DNA from: Clostridiales bacterium | GTDB lineage: Bacteria > Bacillota_A > Clostridia > Oscillospirales > Oscillospiraceae | Direction: 5' to 3' | Assembly: GCA_019410105.1 (NCBI GenBank) | Contig: DXTB01000001.1 | Coordinates: 203,679 to 267,678 of the forward strand | Length of the DNA: 64,000 bases | Shown here: positions 43,808 through 53,310 of the stretch, one piece after another | Layout of the letters: each line of letters begins with the position of its first letter | Numbering within the stretch: the stretch's first letter is position 1 | Notes under the pieces: model-generated | The model's input: the letters and a program-made list of their open reading frames with translations, nothing else | The model's database searches: none | Told to the model about the DNA's origin: nothing | Position numbers and translations under genes: made by a program

Positions 43808-44737
43808 TTATTCTCGCCGAAGCTGCTGCTTCATAACTTCAATAAACAACAGTGAAAGATGTGTCAGATAGGTATCCTTTCGATATACGGCAGCCAAATC
43901 CCAGACAAGGTCGGAAGAGTCTATTACAAAATAAGTAACCGCACCGGGATGCTGACAGACCTTGGCTCCTTCCTCAGGCACAAATGTGCAGGCAATCCCC
44001 TGGGCGGTGAGATTGATGGCGGTTGTCAGGTTTCCAGTTTCCAGGAGGATATTTGTCTCCATGTGGTTTTTTTCAAGCATGTATCGGACTTCGTGCGTCA
44101 GGTTTTGCCCGGGTTTTGTCAGGATCAGCGGGATATGTTCCAAAAGCTCCAGAGTAGCAAGAGGATACCCTTCAAAAGTCGGACAATCCGCGAGTAAGCT
44201 ACGCACATACGGGTGCTGCGTGGGCGCTGCCAGCAGAATGCGCTCCTCGCAGATGATCTCACAGGTAAGTTTGTTGTAATCCAACGTTCGGGGCAGATTC
44301 ATAACAGCAAGATCAATCTTATCATTCATTAATCCGCTCTCCAATAGAACCGACCGTCCCTCCGTCAGTTCAATATGAATATCCGGATACAGCTGATGAA
44401 AGCGAGGAAATACATCCGGCAGCAGGCAGGCACCGCGCCACAGGGCTACACCCAGCCGCAAGCGGCCGCTGGTCTGGTTCTTGATGTCCTGGAATTCCCG
44501 TCGGACATTCTCATCCAGTTTCATAAGCTGGAGCACGTACTGATAGTAACGCTCTCCCGTGTAGGTAAGCCGCAGCGGAGACGTGCTGCGGTCAAACAGT
44601 TCCACCCCCAGATTGGCCTCCAGGCGCTTTACATATTGGCTCAGTGAAGGCTGCGAGATGTACAGCTGCTCGGCCGCCCTTGTCAGACTGCCTGCCTCCA
44701 CGATAGCCGCAAAGTACTCATAATTGCGAAATACCAT
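43808..44737 (-). CDS. LysR-family regulator
   Basis: 309 residues. The N-terminal winged helix (YFAAIVEAGSLTRAAEQLYI, SQPSLSQYVKRLEANLGVEL) is followed by a two-lobed periplasmic-binding-like effector domain. ATG 44737 follows GGAAGGAG. It is divergent from the SLC13-type transporter operon and probably controls it in response to a pathway metabolite. Confidence 0.92.
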   Translation of the reverse strand: MVFRNYEYFAAIVEAGSLTRAAEQLYISQPSLSQYVKRLEANLGVELFDRSTSPLRLTYTGERYYQYVLQLMKLDENVRREFQDIKNQTSGRLRLGVALWRGACLLPDVFPRFHQLYPDIHIELTEGRSVLLESGLMNDKIDLAVMNLPRTLDYNKLTCEIICEERILLAAPTQHPYVRSLLADCPTFEGYPLATLELLEHIPLILTKPGQNLTHEVRYMLEKNHMETNILLETGNLTTAINLTAQGIACTFVPEEGAKVCQHPGAVTYFVIDSSDLVWDLAAVYRKDTYLTHLSLLFIEVMKQQLRRE

Positions 44738-44755
44738 ACCGCTGCTCCTTCCAAG

Positions 44756-44775
44756 ATATAATGTTGACATTATAT
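44756..44775. promoter_or_regulatory. LysR operator candidate
   Basis: ATATAATGT-TG-ACATTATAT, a perfect 9-bp inverted repeat 19 bases before the lysR start. It contains the T-N11-A geometry and overlaps the likely lysR promoter, which fits autorepression. Confidence 0.55.
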
Positions 44776-44787
44776 TTTTTATATTAC

Positions 44788-44806
44788 CTTTCGTCTTTGA
44801 CGAAAG
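44788..44806. promoter_or_regulatory. Second dyad in the LysR intergenic region
   Basis: CTTTCGTC-TTT-GACGAAAG, perfect 8-bp arms; possibly the activation site for the divergent transporter operon. Confidence 0.4.
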
Positions 44807-44979
44807 CAACGAAAATCAGTAAAATAATACGCAGAAAGCAAAATAGTGCACAATTTTTGCTGTAACCTTATCGCATATAGTCTTTCAAATTTTGATTTAC
44901 AAAAGAAACGCCAATAATATTTACTTTATGTCTGTGAATTCCCAGTATCCAAAAGAGGAGAAGAGGAAGGAGAACGTTT

Positions 44980-46251
44980 ATGAGTCCCGCAGTGATTACT
45001 CTATTGGTCCTGCTCGTTATGGTCGTGTTTTTTGTAACGGAAAAGCTTCCGGCAGCCCTAGTATCCATGCTGGGCGGCAGCGTTTTGGTGTTGTGTGGGA
45101 TTATTGAACCGGCACAGTTGTTCAGCGCGTTTTCAGGCAGCACCATCGTTTTGATTGCCGCAATGATGGTGGTGGGTTCCACTCTGTTCCACACGGGCAT
45201 CGCCGCAAAGATGGCGGACATTCTGGTCAAGCTCACCGGCACCTCTGAAAACGGCATTATGATCGCATTCATGCTGGTGGCGACCATTATCTCCGCCGTA
45301 TGCAGCGGCGTGGCGGTCGTTGCCATGCTGCTCCCCATTGTGATCAGCGTCAGCCAGCGGGCAGGGATCTCCGTATCCCGCCAGCTGATCCCCATGTCCT
45401 TTGCCGCCAGTTTCGGCTGTAACCTGACGCTGATGGGCGCCGCCAGCAATGTCGTCGTCAATGGCGCCCTGGAAGATCTGGGTGTTTCCTCTCTGACGTT
45501 TTTTGAGCTGGGCAAGGTGGGAATCCCCATTTCTATTGCCGGCATGGTGTTCTTCCTGACGTTTGGCAAGCGATTTCTGACTCCCGGCGATACCTCCGAC
45601 AAAGAATATCTGGAGGAGTACACCGGCCAAAACAAGGCCGTTGCGTTCAACCCCGTCAAGGCAGGCCTGTGCCTGGTGATCATGGCTGTGCTCCTGGTGG
45701 CCATGGCGGTGGACAGCGATGCCCTGCCCATGTATCTGGTGGCTGCCCTCGCGGCGTTTGTCATGGTCCTGACCGGCTGCATCAAGCAGTCCGATGCCTA
45801 TAAGGCCATCGATATGTCTACGCTCTTCATCGTGGCCGGTATGAGCGCGGTCTCCACCGGCATGAGCAAGAGCGGCGCCGGCGCGCTGATTACCGATACG
45901 GCGGTGCGTCTGCTGGGAGAGCATCCCAACAAGCTGATCGTTCTGTTTGTGATCCTGGTTCTGGTGACAATCCTGACTAACGCCATGATGAACACCTCCT
46001 GCGCAACTCTGGTGACCCCGCTGTTTATTCCGGTGGCGCAGGCCTTCGGCATGAATACCGCCGCCGTAGCGGTCGCAATCTGCGTGGCGGCATCCTCCCC
46101 CTTCCTGACCCCCGTGGGAAGCGGCACCAATACTCTGATCGTTCGCCCCGGAAACTTGAAATTCATGGACTTCTTCCGGCCCGGTCTGGGACTTTCCATC
46201 GTGATCCTGGTCGTATCCATGATCTTCATTCCCCTGTTCTGGCCGCTGTAA
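44980..46251 (+). CDS. SLC13/CitMHS-type anion transporter
   Basis: 423 residues, about 11 helices. Two inverted-repeat signature loops: FGCNLTLMGAASNVVVNGAL in the first half and SPFLTPVGSGTNTLIV in the second, the substrate-binding tips of the ion-transporter superfamily. It is likely to carry di- or tricarboxylates with sodium. GAGGAGAAGAGGAAGGAG lies before ATG 44980. Confidence 0.88.
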   Translation: MSPAVITLLVLLVMVVFFVTEKLPAALVSMLGGSVLVLCGIIEPAQLFSAFSGSTIVLIAAMMVVGSTLFHTGIAAKMADILVKLTGTSENGIMIAFMLVATIISAVCSGVAVVAMLLPIVISVSQRAGISVSRQLIPMSFAASFGCNLTLMGAASNVVVNGALEDLGVSSLTFFELGKVGIPISIAGMVFFLTFGKRFLTPGDTSDKEYLEEYTGQNKAVAFNPVKAGLCLVIMAVLLVAMAVDSDALPMYLVAALAAFVMVLTGCIKQSDAYKAIDMSTLFIVAGMSAVSTGMSKSGAGALITDTAVRLLGEHPNKLIVLFVILVLVTILTNAMMNTSCATLVTPLFIPVAQAFGMNTAAVAVAICVAASSPFLTPVGSGTNTLIVRPGNLKFMDFFRPGLGLSIVILVVSMIFIPLFWPL

Positions 46252-46274
46252 GCATATCAAGGAGGCAGTTAAAA

Positions 46275-47318
46275 ATGAAAGCCATTGTCGTTGACAAGGA
46301 TTATGGCAGCGTGACATCTGAAGAACTGGCGCGCGTTGCCGCGGCCTATGCGGCTGCGGGGATCGAGGTGCAGTTGCTGGAGTATCAGGTATCTGCTGCC
46401 CAGCAGAAGGAGCCCACAGAAGACGAGATCATCGCAGGCTGTCAGGGTGCGCAGATCATTCTGGCCACCGGAAACCCGCCCATCACCCGCGCCGTGATGG
46501 AGGCGCTGCCGGAATTGAAGTTCGTGCAGCGCTTCGGCGCCGGGGTCAACAGCATCGACCTGGAGGCGGCGGCGGAACTGGGCGTGATCGTGCTGAATCT
46601 GCCGGGCTTCTGTGCAAAGGAACTGGCGGATGTGGCCACCGCCATGATCATGAGCCTGATCCGGAACACCAGCTACTATGACCGGGAAGTTCGGAAGGGA
46701 AACTGGCCGAAGTGCCAGTACCTCCTCCCCCCCGACGTGCGGGAACTGACGCTGGGCCTGTACGGGTTCGGACTGGCAGGCCGCCATCTGCACGATATTT
46801 TCCACAACGGATTCGGGACAAAGGTCATCAGCTGCGACCCTTATGTCAGCGATATGGTGCGGGCCCAGTATCCGGATGTGGAATTCGTATCCTTTGACGA
46901 ACTGATCACCCACAGCGACATTATCTCTATTCACGTGGTCCTGACGCCCGAAACCACCCATGTGTTCAACCGTGACGTTTTCAAGCGCATGAAAAATACC
47001 GCCATGATCATCAATACCAGCCGCGGCCCCGTCATCGACAATGATGACCTCACCTGGGCCTTGCAGACGGGGGAGATCCTGTACGCCGGCCTGGATACGG
47101 TGGAGCGGGAACCGCTGCCGGAGAACGACCCGCTGAAAGCTCTGGACAACGTCATCATCAACCCCCACTGCGGCAGCTACGGCGTGGGGAGCAAAAAGAC
47201 GCAGATCCAAATGGTCTGCGATCTGGTTCCCGCCGCCGTCACCACCGGGAAAGTGCCGGCCAGATGCGTTGCAGACCGCGCTGTCCTGGCGAAGAAAACC
47301 GGCTATGAATTTGTTTGA
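46275..47318 (+). CDS. D-2-hydroxyacid dehydrogenase
   Basis: 347 residues. Nucleotide-binding GLYGFGLAGRHLHDI and catalytic Arg in INTSRGPVID, Glu in LDTVEREPLP and His in NPHCGSYG. These enzymes interconvert D-2-hydroxyacids and 2-oxoacids with NAD. It follows the transporter closely (AAGGAGG, 24-base gap), so it probably acts on the imported acid. Confidence 0.9.
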   Translation: MKAIVVDKDYGSVTSEELARVAAAYAAAGIEVQLLEYQVSAAQQKEPTEDEIIAGCQGAQIILATGNPPITRAVMEALPELKFVQRFGAGVNSIDLEAAAELGVIVLNLPGFCAKELADVATAMIMSLIRNTSYYDREVRKGNWPKCQYLLPPDVRELTLGLYGFGLAGRHLHDIFHNGFGTKVISCDPYVSDMVRAQYPDVEFVSFDELITHSDIISIHVVLTPETTHVFNRDVFKRMKNTAMIINTSRGPVIDNDDLTWALQTGEILYAGLDTVEREPLPENDPLKALDNVIINPHCGSYGVGSKKTQIQMVCDLVPAAVTTGKVPARCVADRAVLAKKTGYEFV

Positions 47319-47335
47319 AAACGGAGGATACCATC

Positions 47336-48016
47336 ATGTCGATCGGATGCAGGATCATAAAGGACTTTGACCGGCCCGCACCGGAACTGGTGGCGCGGTT
47401 CAAGGGCATGCCGGTGGCAAATATCGATGACAATATGGGCCGCATCGCGGCAGTGGATGCGGCGATCGAACCCATTGGCTACAAGGGCCAGCTGCTGGGC
47501 ACGGCATTCACCGTCCGGGTCCCCCAGGGGGATAACCTGATGTTCCACGCCGCCATGGATCTGGCAAAGCCCGGCGATGTCATCGTCATCGACGCAGGCG
47601 GTTTCACGGACCGGGCCATTTTCGGCGAACTGATGGCCACCTACTGCAAGTCCCGGGGGATCAGAGGCATCGTCTGCGACGGCGCCATCCGGGACCGGGG
47701 CGGTCTGGCCGCCATGGAGGATTTCCATGTTTACGCCCGGGCAGCGACGCCCAACGGGCCCTATAAGAACGGCCCGGGCGAGATCAACGTCCCCGTGGTG
47801 ATCGGCGGAAAGATCGTCCATCCCGGCGACATCGTGGTGGGGGACGACGACGGCGTGCTGTTCATTGAGCCCGCCATCGCCGCGGATCTGGCGGACGCCA
47901 CCGAGGCAGTGGAGAAGAAGGAAGCCGACATCATGGCTCACATCCTGGATGACGGCACCTACATCCGTCCCTGGGTGGACGAGAAGCTGAAGGAAATCGG
48001 CTGCGAGATCCTGTAA
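47336..48016 (+). CDS. RraA-like aldolase/decarboxylase
   Basis: 226 residues of the RraA-like fold: ANIDDNMGRI, IDAGGFTDRAIFGELMATYC, GIVCDGAIRDRGGLAAM and PGDIVVGDDDGVLF. The Arg-Asp of DGAIRD matches the catalytic site of class II HMG/CHA aldolases, many of which decarboxylate oxaloacetate. ATG 47336 follows CGGAGG. Next to a hydroxyacid dehydrogenase it suggests cleavage of a hydroxy-oxo-diacid to pyruvate. Confidence 0.88.
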   Translation: MSIGCRIIKDFDRPAPELVARFKGMPVANIDDNMGRIAAVDAAIEPIGYKGQLLGTAFTVRVPQGDNLMFHAAMDLAKPGDVIVIDAGGFTDRAIFGELMATYCKSRGIRGIVCDGAIRDRGGLAAMEDFHVYARAATPNGPYKNGPGEINVPVVIGGKIVHPGDIVVGDDDGVLFIEPAIAADLADATEAVEKKEADIMAHILDDGTYIRPWVDEKLKEIGCEIL

Positions 48017-48201
48017 GCACCACACCGCCCCTTAAAAATTGCCGCTACCGAACACACACTTCTTTTCGGCGCAGGGCCCGGCTTCCGTGTCGGGTCCTGC
48101 CCCGCATTTGTACGGAAAAAGGCATACCGCGGAGCTGTATCGCCCGCACCAAAACCGGACGCGCCATGCGCAGCTGCACGCACGCAAAAGAGGGGAAAGA
48201 A

Positions 48202-49125
48202 ATGGATTTTTTCTGGGAGATGCTGTCGCTGCAGGAGACTCTGTTCCTGCTGATTCTGCTGGGCATACTGGCAAAGAAGCTGAAGATCGTCAACGAAAGC
48301 GGGAGGAAAACCCTCTCCGATCTTTTGATATACGCGATCCTTCCCTGCAACATCGTGGAGTCGTTTACGGGAGGGATCACTCTGCCGGACGGCTTTGCGC
48401 GCACCTGTATTCTGGCCGTCTGCATTTCCATCGGGATCCAGGTCCTTTCGTTTTACGGAAGCAAGCTGGTGTTTCGCCGGCATCCGGCGAAACAGAAAAG
48501 CGTGCTGTCCTACGGCATGATCTGCTCCAACTCCAGTTTCATAGGGTTGCCCATTGCGCATCTGATGTTTGGAGATCTGGGCGTCATTTACACCTCGGTC
48601 TTTCAGATCCCGCTCCGCTTTACCATGTGGACGGCAGGGCTTTCCCTGTTTACGAGCGTCAGCAAAAAAGATGCTTTCAGAAAGTTGATCCGTCATCCCT
48701 GCATTGTCTCGGTGTTTGCGGGCTTGATCCTGATGGTGACACCAGTCTCGCTCCCAGGCTTTTTGTCGGAGGCCATCGCCGCTACCAGCGGCTGCACGGT
48801 GCCGCTTTCCATGATTGTCATAGGCACGATCCTGGCGGACGCACCAATTCGGTCGATGTTTTCCAAATCCGTGCTGTGGTACGCCTGCTTGCGGCTGATC
48901 CTGTTCCCGCTGCTGGTCTGGCTGGTGTTGAAACCGTTTGCGTTGGATCCCACGCTGGTGAATGTCTGCATTCTTATGACAGGAATGCCCGCAGGCAGCA
49001 CCGCCTCCATCCTGGCGGACAAATACGGCGGCGACGCTGTATTTGCATCTCAAATCATTTTTGTCTCCACGCTGTGCTCAATTCTGACGATCCCGCTGCT
49101 GACCGTCCTTATGGGAGCGGGATAG
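48202..49125 (+). CDS. AEC-family carrier (auxin efflux/malonate type)
   Basis: 307 residues, about ten helices in two five-helix repeats with broken-helix motifs (LLIYAILPCNIVESF, CILMTGMPAGSTASILADKY). AEC members carry malate, malonate or other acids. ATG 48202 follows GAGGGGAAAG. A GCAGGGCCCG / CGGGTCCTGC hairpin stands in the leader (about 48074-48101), so expression may be uncoupled from the genes before. It is the last gene of island 2. Confidence 0.88.
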   Translation: MDFFWEMLSLQETLFLLILLGILAKKLKIVNESGRKTLSDLLIYAILPCNIVESFTGGITLPDGFARTCILAVCISIGIQVLSFYGSKLVFRRHPAKQKSVLSYGMICSNSSFIGLPIAHLMFGDLGVIYTSVFQIPLRFTMWTAGLSLFTSVSKKDAFRKLIRHPCIVSVFAGLILMVTPVSLPGFLSEAIAATSGCTVPLSMIVIGTILADAPIRSMFSKSVLWYACLRLILFPLLVWLVLKPFALDPTLVNVCILMTGMPAGSTASILADKYGGDAVFASQIIFVSTLCSILTIPLLTVLMGAG

Positions 49126-49234
49126 GGTGAATGCATCTGGCTGAACATTCTGGCCAGGAAACCCACCCATATCGAATAAACGACAGGGCCCCAAAGGCAG
49201 CGGGACAGAGGTCCTTCACAGTAGCATAGTTTCC

Positions 49235-49256
49235 TGACCCAGAATGTGACCCAGAA
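49235..49256. promoter_or_regulatory. Arm-type sites left of att3
   Basis: TGACCCAGAATG then TGACCCAGAAC, 12-base period, 134 bases before the core. Confidence 0.55.
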
Positions 49257-49368
49257 CACTGAAAGCTGTCTTGGAGCGGAGAGGATCGACCTTCGGGTTT
49301 TTGGGGATTTCAGGCCCAAAAAGGCCCGGAAAGCACTGGGGCGCAGCGGCTTGAGCGTCTGGACGCAG

Positions 49369-49413
49369 CTCATAACCCGGAGGCCGTAGGTTCAAGTCCT
49401 GCCCCCGCAACCA
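49369..49413 (+). repeat. att3: diverged copy of the tRNA-fMet 3' end
   Basis: 42 of 45 bases match att1 (changes near GGCCGTAGG and TCCTGC). It marks the island 2/island 3 junction. Confidence 0.9.
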
Positions 49414-49414
49414 C

Positions 49415-49452
49415 AAAACCGTCTGATTTCGCAAGAAATCAGACGGTTTTTC
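49415..49452 (+). terminator. Hairpin after att3
   Basis: AAAACCGTCTGATTTC-GCAA-GAAATCAGACGG then TTTTT; same stem as after att2, loop in the original orientation. Confidence 0.8.
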
Positions 49453-49511
49453 TTCACTTTTTGTCTCCAAAAGTTTCCGGAGAAATTACGCGATTTTGCA
49501 AAATTTGCAGT

Positions 49512-49533
49512 TGACCCAAACCGTGACCCAGAC
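49512..49533. promoter_or_regulatory. Arm-type sites right of att3
   Basis: TGACCCAAACCG then TGACCCAGAC, 99 bases from the core; identical to the pair at 32615. Confidence 0.55.
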
Positions 49534-49607
49534 AGGGCAAAAAACGTGCCTTGGCGCAGCCCTTCTGCACCAAGGCTTTCCTGCTGTTTGGGATTATTTT
49601 TTCGCTT

Positions 49608-50755
49608 TCAGATTGCCGCCGTCAGGACCTTCTCCGTGGTCCTGGCCGCCTCCTTCTGGGCTGCTGTCGTGACATGGGCGTAGGTGTCCAGGGTGAATCC
49701 TGCCGAGAAATGTTCCAGCATCCCGGACACCGTCTTGATGTCCACCCCGTTCTGGAGGGCCAACGTGGCGAAAGTATGCCGGAGATCATGGAACCTGACC
49801 ATAGGCAGCCCAGCCCGTTTCAAGACCCGATGGAGCATGTGGAGGACGCTGTCTGGCGAGATGGGCCCACCAGTGGGTGAAGGGAAACACCCAGGGACTG
49901 CTGCCAATTTCTTTTTTCTGTTGTTTCAGAACCCGGATGATGTCCTCTGACACCGGAAGCGTCCGGTAGGCCTTCTTGGTTTTCAGGGAGGCATCTACGA
50001 TTTTTCTGCTGATCCGGGCGATCTACTGTTTCATCCAAAGGTTTCCGTGTTCGAAATCGATGCCTTCCCATTTCGGGCCAAGCAATTCGCCTCTTCTCAA
50101 TCTTGCTGCCAGCTCCACATAGTACATCTCGAATATCCTACTGTTTCTGGCATCTCTAAGGAAGGATGCCAGCTGTTCAATGGGCAGCGTTTTCATCTCC
50201 TTGCGTTTCAGCTTCGGCAGGACACATCCTTCTGCCGAGTCTGTTGCGATAAATCTCTGCTCCTTTGCCAGTTTCATAGCCGAGGCAATGATCTGGTGGA
50301 TATTTCGCACCATTTTGGGACTCAGGCACTTGGTCTGCTTTTTACTCTCGATCCAATCTATCCGGCCTTTTTCCAACAGTTTCTTGTAAAGCTTTTGTAA
50401 TTCCAGAAAATGAGCTTTTCCAGCGGAATCTTCCAAATGTTTGACTTAATGTGGTTATCAATGTATCTCTGGTAGGTCTGGTGAGAGGATGGCCTTACTT
50501 TGATTTTTGCATAGTTTTCGAACTATTCATCCAGGCATCTGCTGTGTACCTTTCCACCTTGATGACAGCCAGACTCTTGGTTTCCTCGGTGGCTGCTTTC
50601 AGTTTGGCTTTGACCTCTGCCGGGGGCCAACCCAGGACGTTCTTGTAGATGGTCTTGCCGGTCTCCGGATCATGCCCGGCTGTGTAGCGACCCTCCCATC
50701 TGCCGTCTTCTCTCTTTCTGATGTTGCCTTCGCCGTTGGCGCGTTTCTTTGCCAT
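49608..50755 (-). pseudogene. Decayed tyrosine integrase of island 3
   Basis: Three out-of-frame pieces cover the full family length: N-terminus 50495-50755 (MAKKRANGEGNIRKREDGRW), middle 50023-50436 (damaged, e.g. AARLRRGELLGPKW), C-terminus 49608-49907 (HDLRHTFATLAL, MLEHFS, TLDTYAH). Several frameshifts and substitutions make this the most decayed of the three integrases. Confidence 0.9.
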
Positions 50756-50769
50756 GGCATCCGCCTCCT

Positions 50770-51044
50770 ATTACAACAATATATTTACGGTTCAAGGCAC
50801 GGCAGCCAGCCGTGTCTTTTCCGCATCGTTGCCAAAGCTGTTAGAATGAGAGCATCTTGGCCTGACATACGCCTCCAAGGACCATTGCGTCCGTTTGCAA
50901 GTCCGTCAGCCAGCCTCTCATTCGCAGCGTTCGATTTATGCAGGTTGTTGGCACATTGGTGCGCCCGTGTCATCAAATAGATTGTACCGGCAATGATGGA
51001 ATGGCTGGTCGCCAAAGACAAATCTACGATGAGGAGCGATTCGC
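50770..51044 (+). ncRNA. Possible bridge-RNA region of the IS110 copy
   Basis: The 275 bases before the transposase carry no gene. In IS110-group elements the non-coding end before the transposase encodes the bridge RNA that pairs with target and donor. Several short inverted repeats are present (for example CGGCAGCCAGCCG near 50803), but I cannot fold it or identify the guide loops, so this is by position only. Confidence 0.3.
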
Positions 51045-52256
51045 ATGAACAATGTGGCAGGGATCGATGTTTCCAAAGGAAAGAGCATGGTATCCGTTCT
51101 CCGCCCCTTTGGGGAAGTAGTGGCAAAACCCTTTGCTGTTGGTCACACCGGCAGTGAACTCAAGGAACTGGCAAACTACTTGAAAAGTCTGGACGGTGAG
51201 ACACGGGTGGTCATGGAGCACACTGGGCGGTACTACGAGCCAGTGGCCCGTTTCCTCCATGAGGAGGGGATCTTTGTCAGCGCGGTCAATCCGAAACTCA
51301 TCAAGGATTATGGGAACAACTCCCTACGCAAAGTGAAAACAGATAAGGCGGATGCCCGGAAGATCGCCCGCTATGGGCTTGACAACTGGGTGGAATTGCG
51401 CCAACATACACCCATGGACACGATTCGGATGCAACTGAAAACGCTGAACCGGCAACAGGGGCTGTACTCTAAGACCAAGACGATGATGAAGAACAACCTC
51501 ATCGCCCTCCTGGACTAGACCTATCCCGGCGTCAATGCCCTTTTTGACAGCCCTGTCCGTGAGGACGGCAGCCAGAAATGGGGGGACTTTGCCACGACCT
51601 TCTGGCACGTGGACTGTGTGCGGGCTATGAGCCTCACTGCCTTTACAGAGCGTTACCGCAAGTGGTGCAAACGGCATGGCTACAACTTCAGCCAGAGCCG
51701 CGCCATTGAAGTCCACACGAAGGCAGAGGATTTGATTGCCATGCTCCCTAAGGACGCCCTGACCAAAACCATGATCCGGCAGGCCGTTGATGCGCTGAAC
51801 GCCGTCTCCAAATCTCTGGAGCAGCTCAAGGCTGAAATGCGCACTCTGGCCGCCCAACTCCCGGAATATCCCGTTGTTATGGCTATGCGTGGCGTAGGTG
51901 ATTCTCTCGGCCCCCAGCTCATGGCAGAGATTGGAGATGTGACCCGGTTTACACACCGGGGTGCCATTACTGCCTTCGCGGGAGTTGACCCTGGCGCTGA
52001 CCAGTCCGGCGCCCATGAGGCCAAAAGCAACCAAACTTCCAAAAGCGGGCCGCCGGAGCTGCGCCGCACCCTTTTCTTAGTCATGGATTGCCTGCTGAAA
52101 ACACAGCCGGAAGACGACCCGGTGTACCGCTTTATGGACAAGAAACGCTCAGAAGGCAAGCCTTACCTGGTCTACATGACAGCCGGAGCCAACAAGTTCC
52201 TGCGCATCTACTACGGCAGAGTAAAAGAATACCTGGCAACCTTGGAGGAAAATTAA
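51045..52256 (+). pseudogene. IS110-family transposase with one amber stop
   Basis: A single frame of 403 codons interrupted once, by TAG at 51516-51518 (LLD-stop-TYPGVN; the family normally has Gln there, so CAG to TAG). The DEDD RuvC-like half has GIDVSK, VMEHTGRYYEPV and KTDKADARKIA. The C-terminal half has GVGDSLGPQLMAEIGDVTRF and the catalytic Ser region in SKSGPPELRR. Apart from the stop it looks intact, so the damage is recent. Confidence 0.88.
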
Positions 52257-52340
52257 GGAAGCATCCTTCCTTGTTGGAGAACGAACCTGCACTTGCTCTA
52301 AAAACATCTTATAACAGAAAGAGAGATTAAGATGTTTTGA

Positions 52341-52745
52341 AACAATTTATCCACCTCCGTCCTCAGATTATGCGATACTTGCAAGCTCAGTTATGAAGCT
52401 GCCTCCGAGCGATGCGATCTCAGTTCCAGATACTTCGGCAGCATTGCCAGAGGCGAAACCGCCCCAACGATCCTGACCTTGGAAAAACTCTGCGTTGGTT
52501 TTGATCTGACGCCGAATGATTTTCTGATCCCCTCAGATATCTGGCGAGAAATGTCTTTCCGCAAGCCAATGTCAGTGACTCAGATCCGCTGCTTTCGCTC
52601 CGTCTATGGCCTTGCTGGTTTTCCAGTCTGCCCTCAATGCGGGAGGACCCTCGAGCGGGAATACCAACCTTACTGTGATCGTTGTGGGCAATGTCTGGAT
52701 TGGAAAGACTTCCCCAAAGCAACGATTGTCCTGCCTCAGAAATAA
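52341..52745 (+). pseudogene. Truncated XRE/zinc-ribbon regulator next to IS110
   Basis: A frame without a usable start reads as a helix-turn-helix (LSYEAASERCDLSSRYFGSI, ARGETAPTILTLEKLCVGFD) followed by a zinc ribbon (CPQCGRTLEREYQPYCDRCG). An in-frame TGA at 52338-52340 and the IS110 end cut off the 5' part. The first internal start (TTG 52479) would lose the DNA-binding helices. Confidence 0.65.
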
Positions 52746-52771
52746 TATCCACGGCTACATATTTTCCTATC

Positions 52772-52803
52772 CGGCCAGCGCACTCTACCTGCTGGCCGCT
52801 TTT
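52772..52803 (+). terminator. Intrinsic terminator
   Basis: CGGCCAGC / GCTGGCCG stem with an 11-base loop, then CTTTT. Confidence 0.7.
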
Positions 52804-52872
52804 GGCATACCTTTTCCCCCGCCTCAATTTTTCTTTATCTCCCTATTGACTTTTTATTTGCAGACTTGCAAT

Positions 52873-52936
52873 GACACAACATACCACAGAAAAAAGAAAT
52901 AGCCAGGGGCCGCGGTCACTGTTATCAGAAAGTTAA
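52873..52936 (-). repeat. Orphan copy of the TAACTTTCTGATAACAG box
   Basis: Matches the upstream regions of int1 (24735-24798) and of the 103-residue gene (53311-53378), including the CATACC and AATAGCCAGGGG blocks. It has no gene downstream on its strand, so a gene was probably lost. Confidence 0.45.
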
Positions 52937-52978
52937 GAAAGAGCTGCCGCCGACAGCCCTTTTTCTTTGTATAGCGTA

Positions 52979-53290
52979 TCAATTTTTGGACTGGGGATGC
53001 CACGCTTTCGCCTTCTCCGTGGCTCGCCTCTCTTCCTCGTCCTCGAAGGAATATGGCTCGATCTCCCTGGCGATCCCCATGCCCAGTCGAAACCCGGCGA
53101 TGAAGGATGCCAGGGACGTCTCCTCCCGCAGCTCGATCTCCAGATCCTGCGCACGGAGCAGCAGCTCCTGGTCCTGCCAGGCGATGTTCCCCCGGAGGGC
53201 ATGGTAGGTGTCGTCCAACGCTCGTTCCAGCTCCGGGTGAGTTGGCTCCCGACAGAACCGCTGGTGCAGAGCCTGCATGTAGTCGTTCAT
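52979..53290 (-). CDS. Hypothetical helical protein
   Basis: 103 residues from ATG 53290, 9 bases after AAAGGAGG. Mostly helical and charged (MNDYMQALHQRFCREPTHPE, IELREETSLASFIAGFRLGM); no domain recognised. It resembles small plasmid- or ICE-borne proteins of Firmicutes that often accompany relaxase or resolvase regions. The same upstream box as int1 (TTACTTTTCTGATAATAG) precedes it. Confidence 0.65.
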   Translation of the reverse strand: MNDYMQALHQRFCREPTHPELERALDDTYHALRGNIAWQDQELLLRAQDLEIELREETSLASFIAGFRLGMGIAREIEPYSFEDEEERRATEKAKAWHPQSKN

Positions 53291-53310
53291 GGTGTGTCGC
53301 CTCCTTTGCA

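Noticed and set aside
43397..43855. 152-residue frame before lysR
   Set aside because: It spans a terminator and repeat debris, and has no ribosome site.
49608..50755. Programmed frameshifting in the island 3 integrase
   Set aside because: Several independent shifts and substitutions are better explained by decay.
51045..52256. Amber codon read as Gln (alternative code)
   Set aside because: TAG ends normal genes in the window, such as the AEC carrier, and no suppressor tRNA is seen.
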